Part shown: positions 17,863-27,970 of the stretch, one piece after another
Position numbering within the stretch: position 1 is the stretch's first letter
Layout: each line of letters opens with the position of its first letter
From: Pleurobrachia bachei
Taxonomy: Eukaryota; Ctenophora; Tentaculata; Cydippida; Pleurobrachiidae
DNA: 30,582 nucleotides
Assembly (NCBI GenBank): GCA_000695325.1
Contig: AVPN01000199.1
Span: forward strand, 34,176 to 64,757
Direction: 5' to 3'
Notes under the pieces: generated by a model
What the model was told of the DNA's origin: nothing
The model's database searches: none
The model's input: the letters and a program-made list of their open reading frames with translations, nothing else
Position numbers and translations under genes: made by a program

Positions 17863-17870
17863 CTGTTCAT
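17859..17870 (-). promoter_or_regulatory. Minimal upstream ORF overlapping the receptor start
   Basis: The sequence ATGAACAGATGA forms a three-codon upstream ORF whose TGA overlaps the main ATG by ATGA. If the leader includes it, it could limit translation or work by reinitiation. It is seen only in sequence; the transcription start is unknown. Confidence 0.35.
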
Positions 17871-18490
17871 TGCAATAAAATCATCATTTATATCTTCGCT
17901 AGAATTGGACAACAAGATTATGTTAAAAATTGCCATGCTACGTGCAGTCTGTCCACTCGCCCTTACGCTCGCCCTTACGCCTTCGGCCCGGTGTGAGAGC
18001 TATCAAATCACCACTCACAAAGCTATCAAACAAGCAACATGCCAAGTAAAAGATTCAAAACATCTGATCTCTGATACTACTAGGCTGAGCTGGTCTTCAA
18101 ATTGCACTAGTACTAGGCTACTCTTTAGGATCTCATGGCACATGATCTCACCATCATATGATTATAATATGATCGCAGCTGCTGTGTGAATATATTTAGT
18201 GTGGGACATATTTCGATCAGAGAGGGGGTGTGAATAATTATGATTCTATGCAGCTGGCATTATTTATTCATATCGGATAAAGTCACGATATTACTCAAGT
18301 CGACGGCCCTCTCACGAAGATGAGAAAGGTTGTTATGTTCTAACCCTCCCTTTACATTTGTAAATGGCGCGAATGGTAGACTAGCTTGGCAAGAGAAAGG
18401 CTGAAGGTCGAACAACAACATTGTGTTGATCAAAGCGTTATATGTTTCATGATGGATGATTCAAATTCATGTTTCATGTGGAGTGAAGAC
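17871..18490. other. Receptor upstream region, no gene recognised
   Basis: Presumed promoter side of the minus-strand receptor. One plus-strand frame (17905-18189) lacks any recognisable domain. Nothing else clear. Confidence 0.4.
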
Positions 18491-18678
18491 CACACGCAAT
18501 AACTGGAATTCTATCCCTCTTCGAAGCCTGAAACACAGTCTAGCTAGGCAACTGGAGTTTGATGTAACGTGGAATAGACAAAATGCACACGCAATAACTG
18601 GAATTCTATCCCTCTTCGAAGCCTGAAACACAGTCTAGCTAGGCAACTGGAGTTTGATGTAACGTGGAATAGACAAAA
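18491..18678. repeat. Two tandem units of about 95 bases
   Basis: CACACGCAATAACTGGAATT begins each unit (18491 and 18586); the units look identical and end GTGGAATAGACAAAA. It lies upstream of the receptor start (which reads leftward), so it might be in its regulatory region. Confidence 0.85.
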
Positions 18679-19160
18679 GGTGAAAGAATGGTCGCCTTAG
18701 TAAATAAAAAGGCCTAGGCGGAGGATATAAAAGGTGGTAGTTGTATTATAATAGAAGTAGAGAGGAACTATAGAAGTAATAAAATAGTCCCAGATCCCTA
18801 GATACAGACTATACAGAGTCCTTAGATACAGACTACAGAGTCCAGAGACGACATATTATAGCTTATACAATGGCAGTAGTAGTTGTCCTATAAACAGAAG
18901 GGAACAGCTAAGGACAGCTGTGATCTATAATAGCTGCTATAAGTTATATAGCTCTACTTTTGCCACGAGCGGTGTAGTACAAGATATACTGCAGTCCAAA
19001 ATATCTTCTTTTTTCTGACAGTTGCTGCACCTAGGTCATATCTCACTCCTAATTTTATACAGAGTCCAAATTGTTTCTCCCTTTCTATCTATCCCTTTCC
19101 TCTCTATGATCTCTCTAACCCCTCTCTCATTTTTTCCCTCTCAAAAAAAGTAAGTAAGTA

Positions 19161-19234
19161 CAGTCGGACCTCTATTTAACGGCACCCTTGGGGGAAAGGG
19201 TTTTGTCCGTTAAATAGAGGTGTCCGCTAAATGG
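19161..19234 (+). mobile_element. Possible pogo/Tc1-like terminus, partial
   Basis: CAGTCGGACCTCTATTTAAC follows a TA and contains a perfect internal inverted repeat, CCTCTATTTAACGG/CCGTTAAATAGAGG, then a diverged repeat of it. This layout resembles the ends of TA-inserting elements. No matching second end was found, so the element is partial or the call is wrong. Confidence 0.4.
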
Positions 19235-19590
19235 AGGTAAAGCATATTTGGCCCATAAAAAACCTATTTTTGCCCTAATTACTACACTAGAGCACCCCTT
19301 ATTGCATTTATGGCACTATCATTGCTGATTAGCAATATAAAATTTAAAAATAATTTTTAAGCTAAATTTAAAAAATTGCCTTCGGTTCGTTTAGCAAGAG
19401 TGGTCAGCTCTGCTTTGCCAACTGAGTTCGGATCGGAAGTCATGATAGACTGATTTGAACTGAAATATGACCTGCTAAATATACTGCGTGTTCGTCAGAG
19501 GTTGTACGTCACCACCCAGACCTGGTGTACCTGATAACGAGGGGGTCTGGGAGAGAGCGCCTAAATTTAGCAACAGTAGGTTGTTAGGAG

Positions 19591-19621
19591 CTGTCACGTG
19601 ACTTCAATAGTCACGTGACAG
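19591..19621. repeat. CACGTG hairpin
   Basis: Perfect 12-base arms CTGTCACGTGAC and GTCACGTGACAG with a 7-base loop. A further GTCACGTGACC lies at 19658. CACGTG is the E-box core bound by bHLH factors; here it may simply be repeat-derived. Confidence 0.6.
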
Positions 19622-19963
19622 TCTGTCTGACAAGGTGGTCGGGGCAATGAATAATAGTCACGTGACCTCTCAAGTAACTTAGGTAGGGTGAGTGAGAGAG
19701 GGGGAAAGAGAGAAAACTCATCAGATCACATTTCCAAACCCCAGTGAGAGAAAACAAAGAGTTTAAAATTTTTCTGAAATTTTTTAAAATTTGTCAAAAA
19801 TTTTTTGGGGGAAAAAAGAAAAATGACTAAAAATGAAGATGCTCAAGCCCAAACTTCCCGATAAGATAGAAAGCTAATTCCGGTTGCGTTGGATTCGTCT
19901 TGAAAAGCTGATTTAGAAAAGCTCTGTGCCCATAGGGGGTGTCAGACCACAGTCAGACCCTAA

Positions 19964-20002
19964 TCTCCCTCTCTCTTTCTCCCTCTCTCTCTCTCTCTCT
20001 CC
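19964..20002. repeat. (CT)n microsatellite
   Basis: CT-rich tract; the open frame across it is low-complexity. Confidence 0.9.
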
Positions 20003-20782
20003 AAGTCCTGTTTCTCTATAATATGCATCCAATATTTTTGCCCGTCGTTAGTGTAAACGGTTCTAATAACCCAACGACGGCGGGGAGGAAAAAAGGGAAG
20101 ATTACACCAACGACCGTGTGTGACAATGACTGAAAAATCGTCGCAGCTTTGTGGTGTAGAGAGAGGAGCTGGTGTAAATTATGTTCAACAGCTGGGACAA
20201 TACAAAGCATGTGAGACATCGCGGAAAGAGCTGCACATGGGTGTTGAACAAATGCATTTGTACACAATACACATAATAGATAAATGTGTTATAGTAAGCT
20301 CCCATGGCCATAGATACCCCATGGCCTCGACCCCTGCAGTACATTAGTACAGTGCATAATAAGAGGTGTTTATGGCCCACATATTCACAATGGTACGTGA
20401 CCATATTGATATATCGCAGGAGGAATTTTAAAAGTTATCAAAATGTGATGAGTAGGTTATATTTAGGCTAGGAATAAGGTCAGGAGATAGGTATAATTGT
20501 CAAACAAGCAAAAAAAATAGCTAAACCGATAGAGAGACACTTGGACGGTGAAAACAGATCATTATCTCCACACAATTGTAATTGGTAAGGTATCTCTCTC
20601 CCGACCTCGCTCAGCCAGCTGCAATTGGTAATTCATGGTACGGTATCTTTCTCTCTCGCTCAGTATAACAATACCTTGGCCAGCTGCTTCGGTCTCTGAG
20701 TCTCTGCGAGTATTCCTTTTTCTCTTCTTAATCTCCCTAGTAGTCTCGGTTTCAATCTCTGTCACTATTTGGCTCTTCTAAT

Positions 20783-20821
20783 AGAGAGAAAGAGATGAAG
20801 AGTGTTCATCTCTTTCTCTCT
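20783..20821. repeat. Perfect 16-base inverted repeat in a GA/CT tract
   Basis: AGAGAGAAAGAGATGA and its complement, separated by seven bases, followed by CT-rich sequence to about 20850. Confidence 0.6.
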
Positions 20822-21104
20822 TTCTCTTTCTCTCTTTCCCTCTTTCTATGAAGCTATCTAGCTATCAATATCAACTAGCAAAAATCTTCTGACTGCGGTT
20901 TTAACCGATACGCTTCAGACTGCATTTTCCACACAGTTCTATCTTTCTTTTTCTCCCTCTCTCCCTCTCTCTCTTTCTGTCCACTATATCCTGTCCACAG
21001 CTGATCAGTTCTGTCAACAGACCAAGTTTTATACCACCATGACGTACAATAGAAAACATCATCTGAATAGCTACAGCCACAACGCAGCTGCAAATACTCC
21101 AGAA

Positions 21105-21224
21105 CAGGAACCAACCGAAATAAGGTCACGTGACTGGTCATCAGCCAATCAGGGACCAGTATTGGTCACGTGACTGGTTATCAGCCAATCAGGGACCAGT
21201 ATTTCCTGATTCGATCGGTTCCTG
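21105..21224. mobile_element. hAT-like MITE, copy 2
   Basis: A 120-base element with termini CAGGAACCAACCGA and TCGATCGGTTCCTG and a perfect 8-base target duplication CTCCAGAA (21097-21104, 21225-21232). Its interior contains a tandem doubling of about 40 bases that includes GGTCACGTGACTGGT and CAGCCAATCAGGGACCAGT. The 8-base duplication and CAG start fit the hAT superfamily. No coding capacity. Confidence 0.85.
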
Positions 21225-21862
21225 CTCCAGAACTCCAGAACTCCAGAACTTCCACAAGTACCACATAAAAACATGACACTATGTGATCGAGTTGGTTGGC
21301 TAACAGCTCTGTTATATATGGGCAAGCTAATAACTAGCTGTGGCCGCAAACACATGTCACAGCGTATTTCAATTTTCAATTAAGATTTCTGCACAGCTAC
21401 GTGAAGATATGTATCTGCGGTTTGTGTTCGGTAATGGGTTTTCAATGGCAATAAAGAGTCAATTACACAAACAATTAACTCTATAACGACTTAGCTTGGC
21501 CAGTAATTGTTGGAAAACTAGGATCTATACTGTCAGGTCAATACTCTGACCGCTGTTCTCTTGATAGAAATGAGAATATGGTCATGCCAATGCTCTGACA
21601 GAGCACCTCATCAGCTGTTAAGGAGACTACAGAGAGGAAATTCGTTCAAATCTCAGCTTCTTAGAAAAGGAAAGCTGTTCCGTATACAAAGGCACAATAT
21701 TGCTCTACAATTTCACGTCTCCGTCCCGTAAAGTAATTAGTCTTAGATATAAACCAATTAGCATGGTCATGTTAGGACGATATGTGTGTCGTATAGTATA
21801 GCATCATATGGTACAAAAGAACACACCTCCTATCTCTACTCAGAGGAAGATAGCATATTGAG

Positions 21863-22586
21863 CAAGAGGACAAGAGGTATCTTTTGTCGTTCTCCCAAGG
21901 ACCTGTTACTCCATTTGAGTCACTAAAATCCTATGCTGCATGAAAAGATAACAACTTGACTGCCGCAGCCTGCCCTACATGAGTTTTGTTAAAAACTTTG
22001 AAATATTCAAAGCACGGCCAAGGTGATATGCTGCATGTCAACTATGTGAGTCTGATGTTTTCAACTTAGTATTTATGTTTCCTGAACAGTAATGCATGTG
22101 TGAAAGCGCACTGCTGTTCTGTATAGAATTGATTGGACAAATAACATATTTGGGGGCAGGAGCACATTGTCACCACTTACTCAACGAATAGAACAATGGT
22201 CGCTTCTATATTACAATTCAAAGTGTCCACTGTCCAACATATATTTCTCATTCTCGCTGAGCTCAGCTGAGCCTACATGTGCCTAATTCCCAGACTTCGT
22301 TCTACTTAATTTCTATCTCAGCTACTCTTGAGTAAATTCATGAGAGTGACTATGAGACTGTGTGAGACGGTGGGTGAGAGAAAGAGAGAAAGACGGTGAG
22401 AGAAGGAGTGAGAGAGAGTGCGAGAGAAAGGGGGAGAGAGAAGGAAAGAACCAGAGAGCTGACTCATAATCTATATATGAGCTGGTAGTATAATGGCATA
22501 ACACATGTGTGATAGAGACGGTATTACAGCTGTTGAAAGTAATTATCAGATCTAAAAAACATGAGAGAAATAAGGATGCTACATAA
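21863..22586. repeat. Repeat block A, left direct copy
   Basis: Direct copy of 23623-24366, offset about 1,760 bases. It starts CAAGAGGACAAGAGGTATCT and ends at the palindrome centre ACATAATTATGT. It includes a GA-rich stretch. Open frames here come from the CT/GA tract and are not convincing genes. Confidence 0.85.
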
Positions 22587-23042
22587 TTATGTAGCATCCT
22601 TATTTCTCTCATGTTTTTTAGATCTGATAATTACTTTCAACAGCTGTAATACCGTCTCTATCACACATGTGTTATGCCATACTACCAGCTCATATATAAC
22701 TTATGAGTCAGCTCTCTGGTTCTTTCCTTCTCTCTCTAGTTCTTTCCTTCTCTCTCCCCCTTTCTCTCGCACTCTCTCTCACTCCTTCTCTCACCGTCTT
22801 TCTCTCGTTCTCTCACCCACCGTCTCACACAGTCTCATAGTCACTCTCATGAATTTACTCAAGAGTAGCTGAGATAGAAATTAAGTAGAACGAAGTCTGG
22901 GAATTAGGCACATGTAGGCTCAGCTGAGCTCAGCGAGAATGAGAAATATATGTTGGACAGTGGACACTTTGAATTGTAATATAGAAGCGACCATTGTTCT
23001 ATTCGTTGAGTAAGTGGTGACAATGTGCTCCTGCCCCCAAAT
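22148..23042. repeat. Nearly spacer-free palindrome of about 0.9 kb
   Basis: The arms are 22148-22586 and 22587-23042, meeting at ACATAATTATGT. Starting ATTTGGGGGCAGGAGCACAT, the left arm is mirrored at the right end. The right arm has an extra TAGTTCTTTCCTTCTCTCT-type doubling that is absent from the left arm but present in the third copy at 23906-24366. Confidence 0.9.
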
Positions 23043-23105
23043 AGACCCCCCATAATTTGGATATTACCTACAAAATGGCACCAGTAAAAAGTCTCTAAAA
23101 TATTC

Positions 23106-23430
23106 CTAAGAGGCTATAGCCATATATCAAAAAACGGTTATGCGCAAACCTAATTATCCAATTATCTAATTAACCAGATGAGATAGAGACTTAATTTTAG
23201 CACCTACCCCCACTAATTCGAGGACGCTGATCATTTTAGTGCCCTCGGTTTTGTCTCTACTCCTATTCTAAGTGGCTATAGCCATATAGCCAACAAACGG
23301 TTGTGCGCATACCTAATTATCCAATTATCTAATTAACCAGATGAGATAGAGACTTGATTCCAGCACCGACCCCCACTAATGCGAGGCCGCTGATCACTTT
23401 AGTGCCCTTAATTTTGTCTCTACTCCTTTC
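23106..23430. repeat. Two diverged tandem units of about 162 bases
   Basis: The units begin at 23106 and 23268 with CTAAG and GGCTATAGCCATATA, and share CCTAATTATCCAATTATCTA. They differ at many positions, so they are older than the other duplications in the window. Confidence 0.8.
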
Positions 23431-23622
23431 CTAAGGGTAGTTACGCTTTTGGCCTCAGGCTAGAAATGCAGGTATGAGATAAACCCGGAAATGAACATGT
23501 TGCACCTCATCCCGAGCTTGAAAAAACTCAGGAGGGCTAGAGGGGACCCATTGGGACACGTTAGTGAAGAAATCAGCTTGTCACAAATTTTTTCCCATTC
23601 ACACGACTACTGCCCCTAACTA

Positions 23623-24378
23623 CAAGAGGACAAGAGGTATCTTCTGTCGTTCTCCCAAGGACCTGTTACTCCATTTGAGTCACTAAAATCCTATGCTGCA
23701 TGAAAACATAATAACTTGACTGCCGCAGCCTGCACTACATGAGTTTTGTTAAAACCTTTGAAATATTCAAAGCTTGGCCAAGGTGATATGCTGCAATATG
23801 TCAACTATGTGAGTCTGATGTTTTCAACTTTTATTTATGTTTCCTGAACAGTAATGCATGTGCGAAAGCGCACTGCTGTTCTGTATAGAATTGATTGGAC
23901 AAATAACATTTATTTGGGGGCAGGAGCACATTGTCACCACTTACTCAACGAATAGAACAATGGTCGCTTCTATATTACAATTCAAAGTGTCCACTGTCCA
24001 ACATATATTTCTCATTCTCGCTGAGCTCAGCTGAGCCTACATGTGCCTAATTCCCAGACTTCGTTCTACTTAATTTCTATCTCAGCTACTCTTGAGTAAA
24101 TTCATGAGAGTGACTATGAGACTGTGTGAGACGGTGGGTGAGAGAAAGAGAGAAAGACGGTGAGAGAAGGAGTGAGAGAGAGTGCGAGAGAAAGGGGGAG
24201 AGAGAAGGAAAGAACTAGAGAGAGAAGGAAAGAACCAGAGAGCTGACTCATAAGTTATATATGAGCTGGTAGTATGGCATAACACATGTGTGATAGAGAC
24301 GGTATTACAGCTGTTTAAAGTAATTATCAGATCTAAAAAACAGAGAGAAATAAGGATGCTACATAATTATGTAGCATC
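23623..24378. repeat. Repeat block A, right direct copy
   Basis: It matches 21863-22586 and ends at the same palindromic centre at 24366/24367, but here the inverted arm is only about 26 bases long (AGAAATAAGGATGCTACATA and complement). It shares an indel with the inverted arm 22587-23042. Confidence 0.85.
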
Positions 24379-25468
24379 CTTATTTCTCTCATTTTAAAAT
24401 GAGAATTAGGTCGATAAAAGAAGTACAAAATGGGAAGATCTCCTCTTGCACTTCCCATGTCCCTTTTCCAAAACGGCTGTTAAGATCTTTCTTTTCCTTT
24501 CTTTTTTTCTCTCAAAGAATCTAGCTTGCAACAGATCCTTTATCCTCCCTATATTTTGCTCATTATACCACTCTCTAAATTCTCCCTCCCAAAACCTATA
24601 TTACATCCTACACCTGCTCCAGTGCTCCAAGTGCAACTCCTTGTCGACCTTTATGTAGTTAGGTGTATTTTGGGCTACAGACTCATGATGTTACATCATT
24701 CAAAACTCCTGTATGTGCAAATCAGCTCCAATCTATTTTATTTCGACGATAAAATATGTTCTGCTTTTCTGATTATGAAGCGACTTTTCTCACCCAGTAT
24801 ACAATTTTTTACCCGGTACCATCATACAGCTTTCCATGTAAGGCATTAGCACCGGGGATCTCACAGGGGAATTATGATGGTCACGTGACCAAGATCACGT
24901 GATATGGAGCTGTGGAGTGTGCTGATCCCTACCACCAGGTGCAGGACAAGTTGTTATGCCAGATCGCGAGAGTGGTGCAGCAGGGAGAGGAGGAGGGACA
25001 GAGAGATCGAGGGGGAGAGGCCGGCATTCATGGTGCAGAGAGAGAGAGAGAGGCCGGCTATGGATTACAGGGAGAGGGATAGTGAGAGATCGAGAGTGGT
25101 GCAGCAGGGAGATAGATGGAGAGGAAGGAGAGAGAGGGAGCAGGGAGAGGAGGAGGGACAGAGAGATCGAGGGGGAGAGGTATGTGATAGGGTGCAGGGA
25201 GAGATGGGGAAGATTGTGAAGGTGGAAGAGGTAGAGAAACTAGGGGAAGGAGCTTTAGCGTTTACACTCAGAAAATAATACGACCACCTGCCAGGAAGGT
25301 ATCTGGAAGAAAGTGAGAAAATCAGAGAGAAATTGAGAAATTTTAGAAATAATGTTGTAGTAAAGGATCCTGATGTCGATAAAATGGTTAAAGGTCATAG
25401 ATGGAGAGAGAAGATTGTAACAAAAGAGAGAGAGAAGAAATATGGAAAGATATTGAGAGAGATGTTGG

Positions 25469-25519
<51 letters not shown>

Positions 25520-26102
25520 AGAGGATAAGGACTTATGAGAAGGGTGGGATATTGAAAGAGAGAGAGAGAGAGGTGATCAACAGGTGTGAGACACCCTCAT
25601 ACTGTCCCCCAGTATTCGTATTTTTCGTTCCTTTGTGTTCAACGTTTTCCTAATACCAAAGCTCAATTCGTGAGCAGCTGTTATAAACAACTATTTTGTA
25701 TCTATGTATTATAGCATTAAGCATAGAGAGCTTGAATTTGTCCGCCCTTCTCCTACCCACCACTACCAATATATGCCATATTATTGTTGATGCTAGTCTT
25801 TATATTATAGTCATGGCACTGGCAGCTGTCCTCCTCCATCATCATCTAGCTGTGCAGTGTCAATAGTTTCATGTTTCAGTTTGGCATTACACATCCGGCT
25901 CTGTAATGATAGCACTCTGCAGTTCTGTTTTAGTTTTGCAATAAAATTCTTTTAAGGTGTAAACCTTTTAGCCCTTTCTCTCCGCTGAAATTGTCTACTT
26001 TTTCATATACGCCAAGTATAAAGAGTTGTTACTCAACAAATAAAGAGTAAAATCCGTTGACCTTAACATTTATTTTTCTAGCACCATGTTATTCTGTGAC
26101 CC
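24379..26102. other. Intergenic stretch, no gene recognised
   Basis: Starts just after the A-block palindrome. Two CACGTG sites (24880-24900), the GA-rich tract, and AT-rich sequence before the second GPCR. A frame at 24526-24849 has no recognisable domain. Confidence 0.5.
24968..25572. repeat. GA-rich minisatellite-like tract
   Basis: Contains a 40-base exact repeat (24981-25020 and 25141-25180, starting CAGGGAGAGGAGGAGGGACA), a repeated GAGAGTGGTGCAGCAGGGA, and a pure GA run at about 25478-25515. Open frames over it give Arg-Glu-rich text caused by the repeat. Confidence 0.8.
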
Positions 26103-26262
26103 ATGACTCTCTCTGGAACTGAAGCAACGACTACAGCTAGTGTAACAGCAACAAGCTGCCGTGTCCCCGCTATTGACACAACTGTGGGACTTGTACAATG
26201 TGGCTTTGGATTCATCTCTGCTACGCTTAACATTATTGTTATCGTCGGATTCGTTCGTTTAG
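26103..26262 (+). CDS. Second GPCR, exon 1: N-terminus and TM1
   Basis: The exon starts at ATG (Met-Thr-Leu-Ser) and encodes an extracellular Thr-rich start, then TM1: VGLVQCGFGFISATLNIIV followed by IVGFVRL. The Asn in TLNIIVIV corresponds to the conserved TM1 Asn. It ends in phase 1 at TTTAG|GTATAA. An upstream ATG at 26085 opens only a few codons. It is linked to exons 2 and 3 by phase and by the order of TM segments. Confidence 0.65.
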
Positions 26263-26429
26263 GTATAAAGCCATTTGTATTTATGATCTCAAATCTATTA
26301 ATCTCAAATAAATGCGGATTCAAAAATATTTAGTTCTAAATTAAACAGCGAACTGCGAAGGCAATCATCAGGGTAGGAAATGCAAATATGTAATATGTGG
26401 TTATCAAAATGGGATTTTTATTAGAACTT

Positions 26430-27087
26430 CTAATCAAACTCGCATATATGAAATCACTAATAGAAGAGTGAGTTCGTTTTCTCAGAATATGACTGTTTTT
26501 TCTCACTACTTCAATCTCTCTCTATCCCTCTCATTCTTTCTGTCACACCTATCTCTCTCTCTCGCTCACACGCTTCGTACGTGGTTTACATCGGTACTAC
26601 AGCAGTAATTAATTGGAATTAGAAGTGATTTACAGCCAAAAAAAGATGCAAATGACATTCGCAAACCATGTAAGAAATTGCAATTCAGAATATTATTCTG
26701 CCAGGCCATGAGGCCCACAGATTCTAAAAATACGCTTTCGAAATAAACAGAGAATTTTCAAAGCTTTGCACACAACGGTAAGTCCCGTTTGTCTCGTTCA
26801 AACGGGGTCGAGCAAGGCGAAGTACCGTGAAAACTGACATGGTTAATGTTTGGAGGCCCAAATAAATCCCTCCAAATCACCAGCCGCTCAAACCAACCAA
26901 CCAACCATCTGCAGGGCTAAAGGGAAAGATTGCTAACATTCTGTACTGTGCCCTATCATTCTCGGACACGATAACTGGTCTCTCCTCAATAGTTTACTCA
27001 ATCCTAATCCTTGACACCAGTCTTGGTCTCCTAACAGGTAATATATGGTAGATTTGTTATTTCTGTCAGCACAATTTGTCTGAACAA
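26430..27087. repeat. Duplicated segment with GPCR TM2 exon, copy a
   Basis: About 658 bases starting CTAATCAAACTCGCATATAT and ending near CAATTTGTCTGAACA. A matching copy lies 1,541 bases downstream at 27971-28628; I saw no difference by eye. It includes a CT-rich tract, the exon and its acceptor. Confidence 0.85.
26915..27037 (+). CDS. Second GPCR, exon 2 copy a: ICL1 and TM2
   Basis: A phase 1-1 exon after CATCTGCAG reading GLKGKIANILYCALSFSDTI and then TGLSSIVYSILIL. The NILYCALSFSDTITGL segment matches TM2 of class A receptors (N-L-x-x-A-x-x-D), with the key Asp present. It ends CTAACAG|GTAATA. Confidence 0.75.
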
Positions 27088-27118
27088 GATTTTTAATATC
27101 TTCTCTGGCTGCTAATCT
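27083..27118. repeat. 36-base direct repeat flanking the tRNA-like sequence, left
   Basis: AACAAGATTTTTAATATCTT and onward matches 27418-27453 at 35 of 36 positions. The pair brackets the tRNA-like sequence. Confidence 0.75.
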
Positions 27119-27263
27119 CACTTTCTCTCTCACACATACACGCCCTACTGTACAACAGTAAAGGGGAAACATACAGCGGGCAGATCACGGTGTTGGAAGA
27201 ATGGTTTTGGTTAAATATCAATGAATGAGATCTGTTCAAGGATTAGATAGGGAGGAAAATTAG

Positions 27264-27269
27264 AAAAAA
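27264..27269 (-). terminator. Pol III T6 terminator after the tRNA-like gene
   Basis: A run of T6 on the minus strand starting five bases after the tRNA-like 3' end, the usual position for Pol III termination. Confidence 0.5.
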
Positions 27270-27274
27270 TATCT

Positions 27275-27347
27275 GGCGAGGGCCGGGCTCGAACAGACAA
27301 CCTCTGCATTACATGTACATTGCTCTAACCTATTGAGCTACCTCGCC
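27275..27347 (-). tRNA. tRNA-Thr(TGT)-like sequence, probably a pseudogene
   Basis: A 73-base cloverleaf: perfect 7-bp acceptor stem (GGCGAGG/CCTCGCC), TAGCTC A-box region with a perfect 4-bp D stem, anticodon loop CATGTAA, and B-box-like TGTTCGAGCCC. The anticodon would be TGT (Thr). Against function, position 33 is A instead of the near-universal T, the anticodon stem has an A-G mismatch, and the T stem a T-C mismatch. A run of six T follows five bases after the end (27264-27269), a Pol III terminator. It lies between the two copies of the TM2 exon. Confidence 0.65.
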
Positions 27348-27417
27348 TACAATTTATCGACATGTCCTCTCACTATATCCTGAACATGCCCTTAGATACT
27401 GCAGCATCACATATCGG

Positions 27418-27453
27418 AACAAGACTTTTAATATCTTCTCTGGCTGCTAATCT
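27418..27453. repeat. 36-base direct repeat flanking the tRNA-like sequence, right
   Basis: This is the partner of 27083-27118 with one substitution. The two could come from recombination or from insertion of the intervening 300 bases. Confidence 0.75.
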
Positions 27454-27662
27454 AATGATTAAAGTAAGAGTGGCACGCCGTGTTTTCTCACAAAACTCAG
27501 TGTATGAACGGGAGTACATCGCGCCAGGACCATTGGAACGGCATCGAAAATTTCCAATGCTGTCTCGTTCATTGGTTATGACGTAATATGTTTATTATTT
27601 CAACTTTCATAAAACTGTTCTACAGAAAAATATGTATACTGTGGATTGAAATGCATCGTGTT

Positions 27663-27854
27663 CAGCGTCAAAAAATAGCCGGGGTACCAAATTTTGGTAT
27701 TTCTACCATGTCTGTGACGTGAGATATCGACAATTATCAAAAACGACCAAAAGTGAGAGAAAGAGAGATCGTTATCTTTGGTTGTCTGTTTTGGGTGCGT
27801 CACAGACAAGGTAGAAATACCAAAATTTGGTACCCCAGCTATTTTTTGACGCTG
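27663..27854. mobile_element. 192-base inverted-repeat element
   Basis: Terminal inverted repeats of about 58 bases: it begins CAGCGTCAAAAAATAG and ends with the complement. The arms include GGTACCAAATTTTGGTATTT and a GACAGACATGG-like segment with two mismatches. No target duplication is visible; the right flank is a G run. It lies between the copies of the GPCR TM2 exon. Confidence 0.7.
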
Positions 27855-27970
27855 AGGGGGGGGGGCGACATGTTAATTTTGTTAACTTTGTTAACATTAA
27901 TATCCAGAAAACAGGTGATTTATTAACAAATTAACAAAAAGTTAAAAAAACATTAACAAATGCCATTTTT

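Larger units (their letters stand above)
18679..21096. other. Intergenic stretch with repeats, no gene recognised
   Basis: Holds GATATAAAAGG (18724-18734), a TATA-box-like word without a recognisable gene after it, a short doubled TAGATACAGACT segment near 18800, CACGTG palindromes and CT tracts. Small frames at 20016-20404 and 20562-20765 show no domain. Confidence 0.5.

Noticed and set aside
18724-18734. TATA box and promoter
   Set aside because: GATATAAAAGG is a good match by itself, but no gene could be placed after it on the plus strand.
22322-22872. Two nearly identical frames of about 100 codons on opposite strands
   Set aside because: They are mirror images in the palindrome and consist largely of CT-rich Ser-Leu text.
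24904-25521. Arg-Glu-rich open frames up to 124 codons
   Set aside because: They are produced by GA repeats; no domain, no splice context.
17863-26102. Retroviral or other virus-like remnants
   Set aside because: No recognisable protein motif or long terminal repeat structure was seen; repeats here are explained by tandem, inverted and MITE-type sequences.
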